Shown piece by piece: positions 48,196-58,647 of a stretch of DNA of 64,000 nucleotides. The stretch is from Malachius bipustulatus. Lineage: Eukaryota; Arthropoda; Insecta; Coleoptera; Melyridae. A program made the translations under genes and the position numbers. Within the stretch, counting starts at the first letter, position 1. The number at the start of each line of letters is the position of its first letter. The notes below the pieces were generated by a model. It ran no database searches. It was not told the DNA's origin and was given only the letters and a program-made list of their open reading frames with translations. Where the stretch lies: NCBI GenBank assembly GCA_910589415.1, contig OU342631.1:9982001-10046000 (forward strand). The letters run 5' to 3'.

Positions 48196-48495
48196 ATCCT
48201 TGAGACAGTCGGTGTTGGCGACTTGTTCACAAGTGACGCTGACTTGTCCACTTTATCTAACGAAACCGTTAGCATCAGTTCTGGTGTTCATAAGGCGAGA
48301 ATTTCGGTTAACGAGAAAGGAACAGAGGCCGCAGCCAGTACCGTCGTCTTAAACAACCGATTTAACGAGATCGAAGACGAGGACGTCACTAGTTTCAACT
48401 GTGACAGGCCGTTTATTTACTTCCTATACGATAAGGGAACTCAGGTTTTACTATTCGCTGGAGTGCTGCAAAGCCCTACTTATACAACAGAATAA
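48196..48495 (+). CDS. Serpin alternative 3' exon A (reactive-centre loop A)
   Basis: Acceptor ATCAATAG, phase 0, 99 codons plus TAA. Starts ILETVGVGDLFTSDADLSTL and encodes the s5A segment VHKARISVNEKG, hinge GTEAAAST, loop VVLNNRFNEIEDED, then FNCDRPFIYFLYD and LLFAGVL. The intact hinge (Gly at P15, Thr at P14, AAA at P12-P10) indicates an inhibitor. Counting 17 residues from hinge Glu361 puts P1 at Phe377; one residue earlier is Arg376. The prime side is strongly acidic (EIEDED). The full isoform has 420 residues. No AATAAA is visible within about 1.4 kb downstream, so its transcript end is unclear. Confidence 0.9.
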   Translation: MLETVGVGDLFTSDADLSTLSNETVSISSGVHKARISVNEKGTEAAASTVVLNNRFNEIEDEDVTSFNCDRPFIYFLYDKGTQVLLFAGVLQSPTYTTE

Positions 48496-48702
48496 TTTCC
48501 AATTTATGCCTCACTACTATATCAAGTACTAGTAATAATATACCATTTCCAATATTTGGATCGAGACGTTCTGGTTGTTAAAAAAAAGGTCCTTGAAGAT
48601 TTGCTCTGATAACGTTTCTTTTTTCCACATCGGGTAGACATCTTCAGTGGTAACGTGTGTACAAGCGATGCTTCCACTGACAACACTTTCTCTGACTTGA
48701 AC

Positions 48703-48736
48703 TGACAAGTTAGCTGGAGGAGCGCTTCTATTTATA
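48703..48736 (-). promoter_or_regulatory. Minus-strand TATA-Inr promoter (twin L)
   Basis: On the minus strand TATAAATAG starts at 48736 and TCAGTTC has its A at 48703, a 33-nt spacing. TGACGTCA stands just upstream of the TATA box. The segment is homologous to the plus-strand promoter at 49259 over the CRE-like site, the TATA box and part of the leader (GAAGCATCGCTTGTACACAC). A 39-codon frame begins with ATG at 48641 on this strand but is not recognised. Confidence 0.5.
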
Positions 48737-48878
48737 AACTGACGATCTGATGACGTCACACCCCTCCACTAGTTATCTTTGATAATTTAATAATTTTTGA
48801 TCATGTTGACTAGCACAGTTGATCCTCCCCTATAAAGTTATGTATGGTTCAACCATGGTGACACAAGACACACCTCCA

Positions 48879-49097
48879 TCAAGCTCTATTGACCTCAACC
48901 TCAAGACAATTGCCAGTGTAGTCGAAGAGCTGAATCGATGAGAACGTCTTTTTTGCGAACGTGCATTCGGTTCTCGTGTACTCGAAAATGTGCACGTAAA
49001 CTCCCCGTATCTTAGCTGGTGATATTCCAGTCGTGGGAGGTTTAGGGGTTACCTCGCCGCCGCCGTTGTACATGCTTGGAGGTGATGGTTCGTTTGG
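48879..49097 (-). other. Coding-like fragment with GISPAKI motif (unassigned)
   Basis: A minus-strand open frame (ATG at 49073, open upstream to a TGA about 25 bp earlier) reads TTGISPAKIRGVYVHIFEYT and ends LEVEVNRA. Its nucleotides and protein resemble the plus-strand stretch at 49627-49840 (TGISPTKIKLRAYV), which has an insertion of about 40 bp. I do not recognise the family. It could be part of an LTR element, an old integrated densovirus-like sequence, or a small host gene. Confidence 0.4.
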
Positions 49098-49258
49098 TCA
49101 GACTCCAGGTCATTCTCAAAACCTCAATGGCATCTTAGAACCGCTCCTGCTGATTCATATTCTCCCCCACTTCCATTATAATTTAGGTATCAATTCTTCA
49201 TAGACAAGAATGTGGGGGTAACTAGAGGAGGGGATATGACGTCGTCGGTCCATCAGTT

Positions 49259-49297
49259 TATAAATAGGTCCGCTCTTCTAGTCGCCCAGCCAGTTGT
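49259..49297 (+). promoter_or_regulatory. Plus-strand TATA-Inr promoter (twin R)
   Basis: TATAAATAG at 49259-49267 and CCAGTTG with A at 49292, again 33 nt apart, with TGACGTCG about 20 bp upstream of the TATA box. It shares TCAGTTTATAAATAG with the minus-strand twin. The first ATG is at 49306 (29 codons, Cys-rich: MACPHVPCKIKSCK), followed by GTTATA, which could be a donor. Confidence 0.5.
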
Positions 49298-49526
49298 CGG
49301 TGAACATGAAGAATGAAAGCATGGCTTGCCCACACGTACCGTGTAAAATTAAGTCTTGTAAGGTTATACCCCAATGTTTTCTGTTTTCTTGTTGAGCATA
49401 TAATGAAATTTTGATTTCTCCAAGTCACCAAATCGTATTACGTAATATAGACGTCCTCTTTGTGCGAATTGAGCTTTCAAAAGCATCTCATTAAACGGTT
49501 CCAATTTTCTTTTTTATGGATTTCCT

Positions 49527-49850
49527 ATGTATAATCAGCATAGTTTTGTCACAAAAAAACTTTGCATAAGCCCCTGTCACTTTCAGAAGATTGTTGATTT
49601 CTTTGCTGCTCCCCCCCCCCCCCCCTCACACCGGAATATCACCAACCAAGATAAAACTGAGAGCTTACGTGCGTATTCTCGGGGAGAGGACCTCCAAGCG
49701 GGAGATGTGATTTCGTTACAACTCCGAAAACCGAATGCAGCACGTCCGAAAACAAGACGTCCCCGTCGATTCCGATCAATTATCTTATTAGGCAAAGAAT
49801 GTCTCCGGAAAAAAAGAATGTTGCTAGTGCTTTTGAAAAGTGAAACGTAA
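49527..49850 (+). other. Coding-like fragment with GISPTKI motif (unassigned)
   Basis: Downstream of the plus-strand promoter. After a possible acceptor (CCTGTCACTTTCAG, ending about 49586) and a C-run at 49611-49625, one frame reads TGISPTKIKLRAYVRILGER. After the inserted block another reads KTECSTSENKTSPSIPINYL. These parallel the minus-strand fragment at 48879-49073 (RTECTFAKKTFSSI). Two stops prevent a single reading, so it is either spliced or decayed. Confidence 0.35.
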
Positions 49851-50316
49851 AACCCCTTTTCATTGGCGCCTATAGTCCATTAACCCTTCTATGACCAGAA
49901 AGTCATGTCTGATCTTATCGTTGTCAAACTGTCAGATTCAATTATGTCATTATAACAATAAAACATCGTCAATTATGTCGATGGAGGCAGAAAATATACA
50001 CTCTTATTTGCGCACTCCTAACCGCTCTTGATGCACGTCTACACCGTAGTTGTGGACGAAACGTTTGAAGCAAATCTCCATGGACCGCGGCCAGACAGCC
50101 CGGAATCACTTATTATTTTATTTAAAGTCAACCGTGAAATACAAGCGTAATTACATTTTAGTTTACAAATTCTTATTTAACAACTCTTTAAACAATTCGA
50201 GAAATCAGTTTTTAATCGTGTCTTAATAATTGTGGAGGTTTCGAGAATCTCATCAAATAGATGCCAATTTTTTGTCCTGTCAAATTATTTATAAACCTGC
50301 CTCTGTTACTTTAATA
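49851..50316. other. Intergenic/intronic, nothing recognised
   Basis: Within the serpin intron between cassettes A and B. An AATAAA lies at 49958, too far from cassette A to be assigned with confidence. No gene. Confidence 0.4.
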
Positions 50317-50522
50317 AAGGTGCGTCCTCATTGACTGTGCCGCGTCTGATCAAACATTGAATTTTTGTTGGTGGGGACAGGAAAATGCGCACGAAAGTTG
50401 CGTTGACCTTATGAATCGTGTTCGTTCATGCGCGTTTCTGCGCGTTGATGCGCAGTATCTTGTCCACGCACCGACAAAAAGTTAATATTCGATCAGGCGG
50501 TGCATCAATGAGGACACACCTT
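50317..50522. mobile_element. ~205-bp MITE between serpin cassettes
   Basis: AAGGTGCGTCCTCATTGA on the left and TCAATGAGGACACACCTT on the right are inverted with one mismatch. GTCTGATCAAACATTGAATT and AATATTCGATCAGGC continue the pairing. GCGC-rich palindromes (GCGCGTTTCTGCGCG) lie in the centre. Non-coding. Confidence 0.8.
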
Positions 50523-53280
50523 AAGAATTCTGATTATTTTGAATTTGTTGTTAATTTATATGAATAAATTCAAAATTGGTTTGTTTTAATATTAATCATA
50601 CTTTTACTTTGGAAATGGTATAGACAGTACTTACAGTTGTTTTATTATTTTGTATCTCTCTTTGTAACTAAGTACTATTATTTTTAAGACATGTTAAAAG
50701 TGGCCATAAAATATATTTTTTGATAATTTATTTAATTTATAATTTTTATAATTTTCTATCAATTAATGATTGAATATTAAATTACCTAAATCGAGACATG
50801 TGTTTCATTTAGCCTTTATGAACTGATGCTCGAAAATAATATTTTTTCATAATTTAAACTCGTCTTTAAAAAAAATAAAAATCTTGAGATATCTAAAAAT
50901 ATTTTGACTGTTTTATTGATTTTTTTTTGCATCATTACGTTAATTATTATTGAGAAAAGCAATTGATATTATTTAATTGTCAATTTATAATGAAAAAATA
51001 TGAATTTAATTAGTGGATTATTTTTTCAAATCTTGAGAAATTCCCAAAAATCGCATGAAGTGTAGAACTAACATTTTATACCTTGTAACATTACCTTTCC
51101 TCGCTGCTATAATAATTACCTATTGCACTTGCACTAATTTACTTTAACCGGACAAATGTCAATTTTGGATCGTTGTTGATTAGTAGATAAATTAACGAAA
51201 TCTGAAAAATTAATATTTTCCATTCTACATTTTCAACATCCTGTTGTCTTATGTTTAATTTTTTTTTAATCCTAATCCTATACTAGAATTTTACATAGTC
51301 TAGAAACTGGTAAGTGGGTCATAGGAATTTAAATGCAAATTCAATTTTGTGCAAGCATCTCGAGGTTTAGATTTAGAAAAAATTATGGAGGAAATAATTT
51401 TTAGACAATGACGATTTGTCTGTTCAAAGAGTTTATTTTCAGTTAAAACGATTCACTAATAACGTAGAAATATCCAAAAGAAAATTCTAATTAAATTTCA
51501 AACTTGCACTCATTTGCCGGTTTTATTGACAATGTGGATTGTTGTCATAATTAAGTAGGTACATTTTAGCCATTGCCAGAAGTTACAGTTACCTTCAATG
51601 CCATTTTATTCTAAAAATAAACCTGAAGAAATTATTTGTATAAAACTAAATTTGCGTGTTGAATTCCTATGACCCACTTATAAGTTTCCATCCTGTACAT
51701 TTATGTAGGTATTAATAGGGAAATAGTTTTAGCTTTCTATATCGGTAAATGTTTAACTGGCAATACTTTTCATTAACACCTATAATTATGCTGTCATTTT
51801 AATTGGATTGCATACAACATCACCAATTTAGTCTTATTGTGCTTTTATCGGTCATGTGTAAACGAGTTATTCTTTATTGTTGTATTTGTTGTTATCCTGT
51901 CAGAGTTGCGGCAATACTTTTAGTAACGAGTATAAAAATACATGAGACTGTAAATTTTATATCTGATTCTACTGTAAGTACAAACAAAATATTACGGAGG
52001 TACACAAAAAAAAAAACAAATGAAAAAACAAATTAAAGTTGTTAATGAAGTTAAAACTTCATTAAGGGAAAATGCAAATTAAAAATTTCAATTCTCAACT
52101 CCACCCCTTCATAAATCTCGAAGAACACCTGCATTAGTTTTTTTTTCCTAGTTTTTTTAAAAACTTTTTTTATGATATTGGTTTTATTAGAAAATGCATA
52201 AAATTCCCAATTAATTTGTAATTGGTAGGTAGGTACTAATCCTTTTTCTCAAAATACTCAACATATATGTATAGATACAAATGGCGCTAATCCATAAGTA
52301 GAGAGAAGTTTTCTTTATTATATAATAATAATTATGATAACATCATCTAGAAGTATTTACTTATATGTTTTAGTGTAAGAAAATTTAAAAATTCATTATT
52401 ATCTCCCTTATTATGAAATTTTAACTCCGATTTGATATTTATGTTAATTATTTGACCTGTATTATCACGAAATTAAAATTTAAACATACAATAAATCGTA
52501 AACATTATACATTTTCTGATACGAAATATATTTTGAGGAAATTAATCAAATTTTGCTATTTTTAGTTGCTGATATTAGTTTAAATGCAAATTATACAGGT
52601 TGTCTCATAATATTTGGTCAATCTTCCCTGTTTGGGGGGTGGATTTTGTACAGGTAATTTGAAAAATAGCTGCAACCCCCCCCCCCTCTAGCCACCCCTT
52701 CAAAGATATTATGTACTTCTTGAAGTTGAGGGTTGAAAGTAAAGTTTTTAGATTAATTTTTTATAGTATTATTTTGAACTGTTTAGAATGGTGCTTTCTA
52801 ATCTTTGGTGGCACGTACATCTCTGGGATAAACAACCCACTCATTCATTTGAAAGAAATAAAAAAAAACAAGAATAATATTTTTATAAACTTTAAAGGTT
52901 AAAATTTTCTTGTTGTTAGATATTTTTTGCTTAAAAATGTATCCTGATTTATCATCATTTGAGTATTAAAAAATTACCTATTGTTACTTGGAAAATTGCC
53001 AGTTAAATATTGGGTACTTAGTTAAAAACAATATGCGGAAATTACAAAAAAACCACATTGACGTTTTATTATTGGAAATGCAAATTTACATAATATCTAA
53101 GAATCACTTATTTATTCAATACCTAAATGTTGAATGAATTCAATTCTTTCAGTATAATTTCACGATTCCTCCCAAACTAATATAAGAGAAAAAATATCCG
53201 TTCTACTTAATTAATAAATTTTTATTATCTGTCAAGTAAATCTACTTTTATCCACAATTACATTATAATAATTGGAGTTT
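50523..53280. other. AT-rich part of the intron between cassettes A and B
   Basis: No gene. A transposon-end-like TACAGGTTGTCTCATAATAT lies at 52597. A block with GGTGGCACGTACATCTCTG (near 52806) recurs near 56510, so at least one dispersed repeat is present. I searched by eye for further hinge-encoding exons and found none. Confidence 0.45.
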
Positions 53281-53284
53281 TATC

Positions 53285-55400
53285 TACACTTATGAAACAT
53301 ATAAAGTACCACTTTATCCACTAATGGAAAAAAGTTTCATAGCCTACTTTTATTAAACATATTTTAAAGTGCCAATGTATCCACTAGTGGAATTATTAAA
53401 TTACTTTATTCACTAGTGGAATAATTAAAAATACGATCATAAACAACATCGACAAACAATCGAAGCTAATTAGCAACCGTGGATTAAACACCCGCCATTC
53501 TTTTTTTAATTAAATACCTGTCAGAGCGAAATTTCAAATACTTTTTTATGAAATATGTTGTATTGCATTCGTGTTTAGACAGTGTTTTATTACACTTTAG
53601 AAAAATAAACCCGAGAGCGAAGTTCAAGGTTAAATTAAGCTTTTCTGCGTGGATAAAACGATGCCTGAAACACTTCTTTGAGTTTTATCAACACTTAAAA
53701 CACATAAAGTACCACTTTATTCACTAGTGGAATAATGGAAAATACGATCATAGACAACATCGATTAACCGTCGAAACTAATTAGCAACCGTGAATTAAAC
53801 ACCCGACAATTTTTTTCTATTAACTTCAACTGTCAGAGCGAAATTTAAAATACTTTTTTATGAAATCTGTTGTATTGCATTCGTGTTTAAAGAGTGTTTT
53901 ATCCACTTGAGAAAAATAAATCCTAGAGCGAAGCTGGTGGGCTTAATAAGATTTTCTGCGTGGATAAAATGCCGACTAAAGCACTTTTTGGAGTTTATCC
54001 ACAGTAAAAAAATATAAAGTACCATTTTATTCACTAGTGGAATAATGAAAAAACGCGATCATAGACAACATCGACAAACAATAAATGAATTAGCAACAGT
54101 GGCACCACCCGACAATTTTTTTCATTAATTTCAACGGTCAGAACGACATGTCAAATATTTTTTTATAATAATTTTCTAAATGACTGTGATTGTGGATAAA
54201 ACGTTGTATTGTACTCGTCTTTAAACAGTGTTTTATCCACTTGAAAAAATAAACCAGAGAGCGAAGCTCGAGGGTTTAATAAGCTTTTCTGGGTGCATAA
54301 AACGATGAGAAAACACTTCTTGGAGTTTTATCCACAATTAAAAAACATAAAGTGCCACTTTATTCACTAGTGGAATAATGGAGAATACAACCATAAACAA
54401 CATCGACACAATTGAAACTAATTAGCAATCGTGGATTAAACACCCGACAATTTTTTTTTTAATTAACTTCAACTGTCAGAGCGAAACGTCATATATTTTT
54501 TTTATGAAATTGAGTCCAAATGACCGCGTGATTGTGGGTAAAACGTTGTATTGCATTCGTGTTTAGACAGACAATCCACTTAAGAAAAACAAACCCGAGA
54601 GCGAAGCTTGTGGGTTTAATAAGCTTTCCTGCGTGGATAAAACGCTGTCTAAAACACTTAAAAGTTTTAGACAGTTTTTTTAGACAAAGGGAGTTTTCAC
54701 CCACTTAAAAAACATAAAGTACCACTTTATTCACTAGTGGAATAACAAAAAATACAATCATAATGTCAAATGTTTTTTTTTTATGAAATCTGATTCTAAA
54801 TGACCTCGATTTCGTATAAAACTTTTTATTGCGTTCATGTTTAGACGCAGTGTTTCATTAAAAAAATTTAACCCTCAAGCTTCACTCTTGGGTGTAAACT
54901 TTCTTAAGTGGGACTTTTTAGACATTTTAAACTTTTACACGCAGCATTTCACCCACGTAAGAATTTAAACTTTCTTAGCTTAAACTTTCTTTTAAGCTTT
55001 CTTTTAAACTTTCGTTTAAGCTTTCTTTTAGCTTTATTTCACGCTTTCTTTCAAGCTTTCTTTTAATCTTTCTTTCAAGCTTTCTTACAAGCTTCCTTTG
55101 AAGCTTTCTTTCAAGCTTTCTGTTAAGCTTTCTTTTAAGCTTTTTTTACGTGGATAAAACGCCATCAAAAAATTTAAAAACTAAAATGTCTAAAAAGAAC
55201 TACTTAAGAAAGTTTAAACCCAGTTTAAAAAGGGCTTAATTTTCTTAAGTGGATAAAGCGTTTAAACACGAATACAATACAATGTTTCATCAGCAATCAT
55301 GATCATTATTCATTGTTCCACTATAGACGATTAAAGTAATTTCATTATTCTACTAGTGAATAAAGTGGTATTTTATATGTTTCATAAATGTAGATAAAAC
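53285..55400. repeat. Hairpin-bearing tandem repeat, ~320-bp units
   Basis: Units start with ACTTTATTCACTAGTGGAAT (marks near 53310-53420, 53718, 54029, 54357 and 54722) and continue with CATCGACAAACAATCGAA, GGATTAAACACCCGAC, AACTTCAACTGTCAGAGCG, TTGTATTGCATTCGTGTTTA and GAGCGAAGCTCGTGGGTTTA. CCACTAGTGG is itself palindromic. Near 55315-55400 a block lies inverted (CTACTAGTGAATAAAGTGG), so the array is flanked in opposite orientation. It lies wholly within the serpin intron before cassette B. Confidence 0.8.
54955..55150. repeat. AAGCTTTCTTTT minisatellite
   Basis: About 15 irregular copies of a 12-13-bp unit (AAGCTTTCTTTTA, AAGCTTTCTTTCA and variants) lie inside the larger array. It is pyrimidine-rich on this strand. 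Confidence 0.85.
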
Positions 55401-55543
55401 CCCAATTATCATGTAAAAAAAATTAATCTGCAAGGTGGAAGGTATTAGTAGTGTTAGTGTTAGTGTTAGTGTTAGTGTATAGTGTATGTGATAATATGTT
55501 TGTCTGCAATGCACCTTTGCTAACAACTGTGTGTTTTCCCTAG

Positions 55544-55831
55544 ATCCTTGAGTCCCTTGGTGTTGGCGACCTATTCACAACCGCAGCAGATTTTTCCACC
55601 TTATCACCAAGAAGGCTTACTGTCGGTGCTGGGGTGCATAAAGCGAGAATCGATATCAACGAAAAAGGCGCCCAGGCAGCGGCGGCGACAGCTTTCTTCG
55701 ATTTCAGAATGGACGATGACGACTACAGCGACATTGTATCATTTACCTGTAATAGCCCCTTCATTTTCCTTTTATATAACAAAGAAACGCACACTATACT
55801 TTTTAATGGCATTTTAAATCAACCACAGTAA
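55544..55831 (+). CDS. Serpin alternative 3' exon B (reactive-centre loop B)
   Basis: Acceptor TTTTCCCTAG, phase 0, 95 codons plus TAA. Starts ILESLGVGDLFTTAADFSTL, then s5A VHKARIDINEKG, hinge GAQAAAAT and loop AFFDFRMDDDDYSD, then FTCNSPFIFLLYN and LFNGIL. Standard counting gives P1 Met377; Arg376 precedes it. Ala replaces Thr at P14, still small and compatible with loop insertion. The prime side is very acidic (DDDD). The isoform has 416 residues. AATAAA at 56051-56056 is a good polyadenylation signal. It shares the start and the SxxCxxPF block with A and C, but not the loop. Confidence 0.9.
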   Translation: MLESLGVGDLFTTAADFSTLSPRRLTVGAGVHKARIDINEKGAQAAAATAFFDFRMDDDDYSDIVSFTCNSPFIFLLYNKETHTILFNGILNQPQ

Positions 55832-56110
55832 TAATCCTATGTATAGTCGATAGGAAGCTCATCTGAACGATCAATTTTATATTGTTTGCAGTTTGCACTT
55901 ATACCTACCTAAGTTGAATGATTATTTAATTTTTGTTGTGATATTATAGTAATATAAGATATGTTATACGTACGTGAGAGGAAGTGAACTTATGCTTTAT
56001 TATGGTTTATTTTTAAGTTTTTTTAGAATACTTAGTTACTATTTCGTCATAATAAATTCTTTAAATTATTACATTTGTCTAACTTCTTTTTTGTGATTTA
56101 TGATATGATT
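55832..56110 (+). other. 3' untranslated region of isoform B
   Basis: From the stop to the AATAAA at 56051-56056 and shortly beyond. AT-rich, no frame. Confidence 0.5.
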
Positions 56111-56393
56111 TATACACTGTGTCCAAGATACAAGAAAAACGTTTGACCAGCCTGTATGACATATCATTAAATTCAGAATTAAAATATCCTTCAATTTTTG
56201 CAATAAAAAATCCAGGACGGTGTTTAAAAAAGTTCAAAAATCAAATTGCATAAAATCAAAAATTGAAATCTCTTTCTGAGATTGCATTGCCTTTCTGGGT
56301 GCCCAACTTTTTCCCCATTTAACAGACCCTGTGTATCTCCTACGGTTTCCGAGATCCCCATGCTGTTAATTCTTATCTTGAACACACTGTATA
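56111..56393. mobile_element. ~283-bp MITE
   Basis: TATACACTGTGTCCAAGATA at 56111 is mirrored by TATCTTGAACACACTGTATA ending at 56393, with two mismatches. The TATA edges fit a TA target duplication. Non-coding. Confidence 0.75.
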
Positions 56394-57017
56394 ATAAAGA
56401 GTAGATGATCCAGCAGAGTAGGTACCCCAAGGCACCCCTACACAGATATTAAGTACCTACCTCTCCTACCTATTAAGTTGGGGGAGTTGAAAATCAGTTT
56501 TTTGCTATGGTGGCACGTACATCTCTTGGATAAACAACCCGAAGTGATTCACTTTAAAGAAAATATACAAAAACAGTACCTAATTTTACCAATTATGAAG
56601 GTTAATTTTTATATAATAATAGTATGAAAGTAACTTAATGTAAAAATTAGACTATGACGGAAAATAATACGTCGTAAATGAGCAGAAGAATTTGGTAAAC
56701 CCATTTTTCGTGGTCTACGATTACTACTTTTTCTGAAAGTAGTAATCTACCAAATAGAGTATGTTTAAAATTAAAATTACACCAACAAAAGGGCAGATAA
56801 TTCCTTAAAATTGGCCAATTACCTGCTTAGAAATACATGAAAATGAACATAGGAAAACCTACTATAAAGATCGAATTATAATAATGTAATTACAAAAAAT
56901 TAATTATAACTCCAAATAAATTTCTATCATCCTTTAAAATTAAAGGGCCGATTTCATAAGAGAATTGAAGTCACTTTAAAATTAATCATGAAAATTCGGC
57001 TTATGACCCCCTCCCTC
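56394..57017. other. Intronic, with a dispersed repeat
   Basis: Contains the GGCACGTACATCTCTTGGAT block (near 56512), also at 52806, and a small hairpin near 56708-56745 (GATTACTACTTT and AAAGTAGTAATC). No gene. Confidence 0.45.
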
Positions 57018-58647
57018 CCAACCACCTCTTAGTAGTCTTATGGTGGGTTGGGGTGGTACACCCCAAGCGACTAGGCCACCGAGGGCCCTTTTCGCCGTAC
57101 CCGAACCATGGTGAAACTCCTACTCGAACCTCCCCGACCTTTTAATAAAGGCCAGGAGGTTGTTTTATGAGAGGAGTTTCATTTCTTCCTCTTGTAGTTC
57201 CTCAGACCCAAAGATGTTGAGCCTGAGGTTGCTGTATACCTCGCATACGCCCACATAATGGTGAGTCCTCGTCATCCATTCCGCATTTAGGGCAGACCGG
57301 GTCCCGAGTGACCCCCATCACTTGCAGGTGCCTGTTCAGACTGCTGTGACCGGTGAGAACCCCGACTAGTAGTCTGAGTTCCTTCCGGCTCATTCTGGAC
57401 ATGCTGGTCCATCTGTTTTCGATCGGACCGGCCAAAAATAGCCTGGCCTGTCTGCAGCCTGGTGCTGTTTCCCAGTGGTTCTCTAAACCCTTACGAGTCC
57501 ATTCTTTTATAGATTCTTTGAGAAGATTTTTGGTCAGACCCAGGACGGGCTCCGGCCCACAAAAGGTTTCCCTGGTCCCGAGCTTTGCGTAGTGATCTGC
57601 TAGCTCATTGCCTGGTACACCTGAGTGTGCAGGAACCCACACGATATGCACTGATTTTCTGTCCGCCAGTCTGTTCAGCGCCTCGACACACTCCTGGACC
57701 AGTGGGGAGCTGGTTCCGTGTGTGCCCAGCGCTTTCGCGGCGGCCTGACTATCCGTGCATATGTATATCGTCCGTTCCCTGGCTTCTGTTATCTGCTCCA
57801 ATCTAGCTGCTTGCAGGATAGCATAAATCTCCGCCTGGAAGACGGTTGCGGTAGACCCAAGAGGAAAGGCTCTTCCCAGTTTCCGTCCAGCCAGGTAGAG
57901 CCCCGCTCCTATGTAGCCATTTTTGTTCCTGGAGCCGTCTGTGAAACAAGCTAGTCCTCCTGGTTCGAAGGCTACCTCCCTTTTTTCCCACTTTTCCTTT
58001 TCAGGAATTTGCAGGGTAAATTTCTTGTTTTCTCTGTTGTTTCTTGTTTTTGAGGTAGACATAAGGTTTGAGATTGGTATCTCCATCTCGGCAACCTTGG
58101 CTATCTCTGTGTGTCCTTTGTATCCTCCGCCTTTCCATAGTCCCGAATCACGCATTCTTAAGTGGGCCGCCATGGCCTCCCCTTTTATCCAAATGGGAAG
58201 CGGTGGCAGCTCCAGAATGACATTCAGGGCTGCTGACGGGGTGGTTCTCATTGCACTTGTTATTAACAAACTGGCGAGCCGTTGGAGTTTAGCTAGCCTG
58301 TTTGTAACGGTATTGCTTGTAGTTGTTTTCCACGAGACCACCGAACCATAGCTGATTCTCGGTCTGATGATGGCCGTGTATAACCAGTGCATTATCTTCA
58401 GTTTTAGCCCCCACACCTTGCCTATTGTCCCTCTTAGCTGCCATAGAGATGACACAGTTTTTGTGACTATTCTGTCAATCTGTGGCCTCCAGGTCAGCTT
58501 TTCGTCTAGTACCATTCCAAAGTATTTGGCCTCCTCACTAAGAGTTAAGAGTTTGCCGAGCAGCTTGGGTGGTTTAAATCCTCTTTTTTTACCTTTTCCT
58601 TGTGAAGAGGACCATGTCGGTCTTTCCGGGGTTCCAACCACCTCTTA
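57018..58647 (-). mobile_element. 5'-truncated R1/I-group LINE with 14-bp target-site duplication
   Basis: CCAACCACCTCTTA occurs at 57018-57031 and again at 58634-58647, bracketing a minus-strand LINE 3' portion. This is a textbook target duplication from a recent insertion that lost its 5' end. The element lies inside the serpin intron before cassette C, opposite in orientation to the serpin. Confidence 0.85.
57202..58641 (-). pseudogene. LINE ORF2 C-terminal part: RT end plus RNase H
   Basis: A 479-codon frame. Residues 36-60 (AKYFGMVLDEKLTWRPQID) are the usual post-palm segment, and AMRTTPSAALNVILELPPL is near 130-148. An RNase H domain spans about 230-352 with acidic residues D235 (CFTDGS), E271 (AEIYAI), D297 (CTDSQA) and D349 (NELADH), all present, plus H339. 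At the end CPKCG starts a zinc knuckle, but the frame then shifts (near 57250); its remaining His and Cys and the true stop lie in another frame, reaching about 57170. At the other end the first ~18 residues are out of frame: NPGKTDMVLFTRK, the expected RT sequence, is read in a different frame near 58585-58625. Dead copy. Confidence 0.85.

Noticed and set aside
49583..49795. Minus-strand frame with a Gly run opposite the C-run
   Set aside because: The poly-Gly comes only from the homopolymer. The coding-like similarity is on the plus strand.
55449..55480. (TTAGTG)n run that resembles telomeric repeat
   Set aside because: Insect telomeres are TTAGG. This is a six-base microsatellite of about five copies inside an intron.
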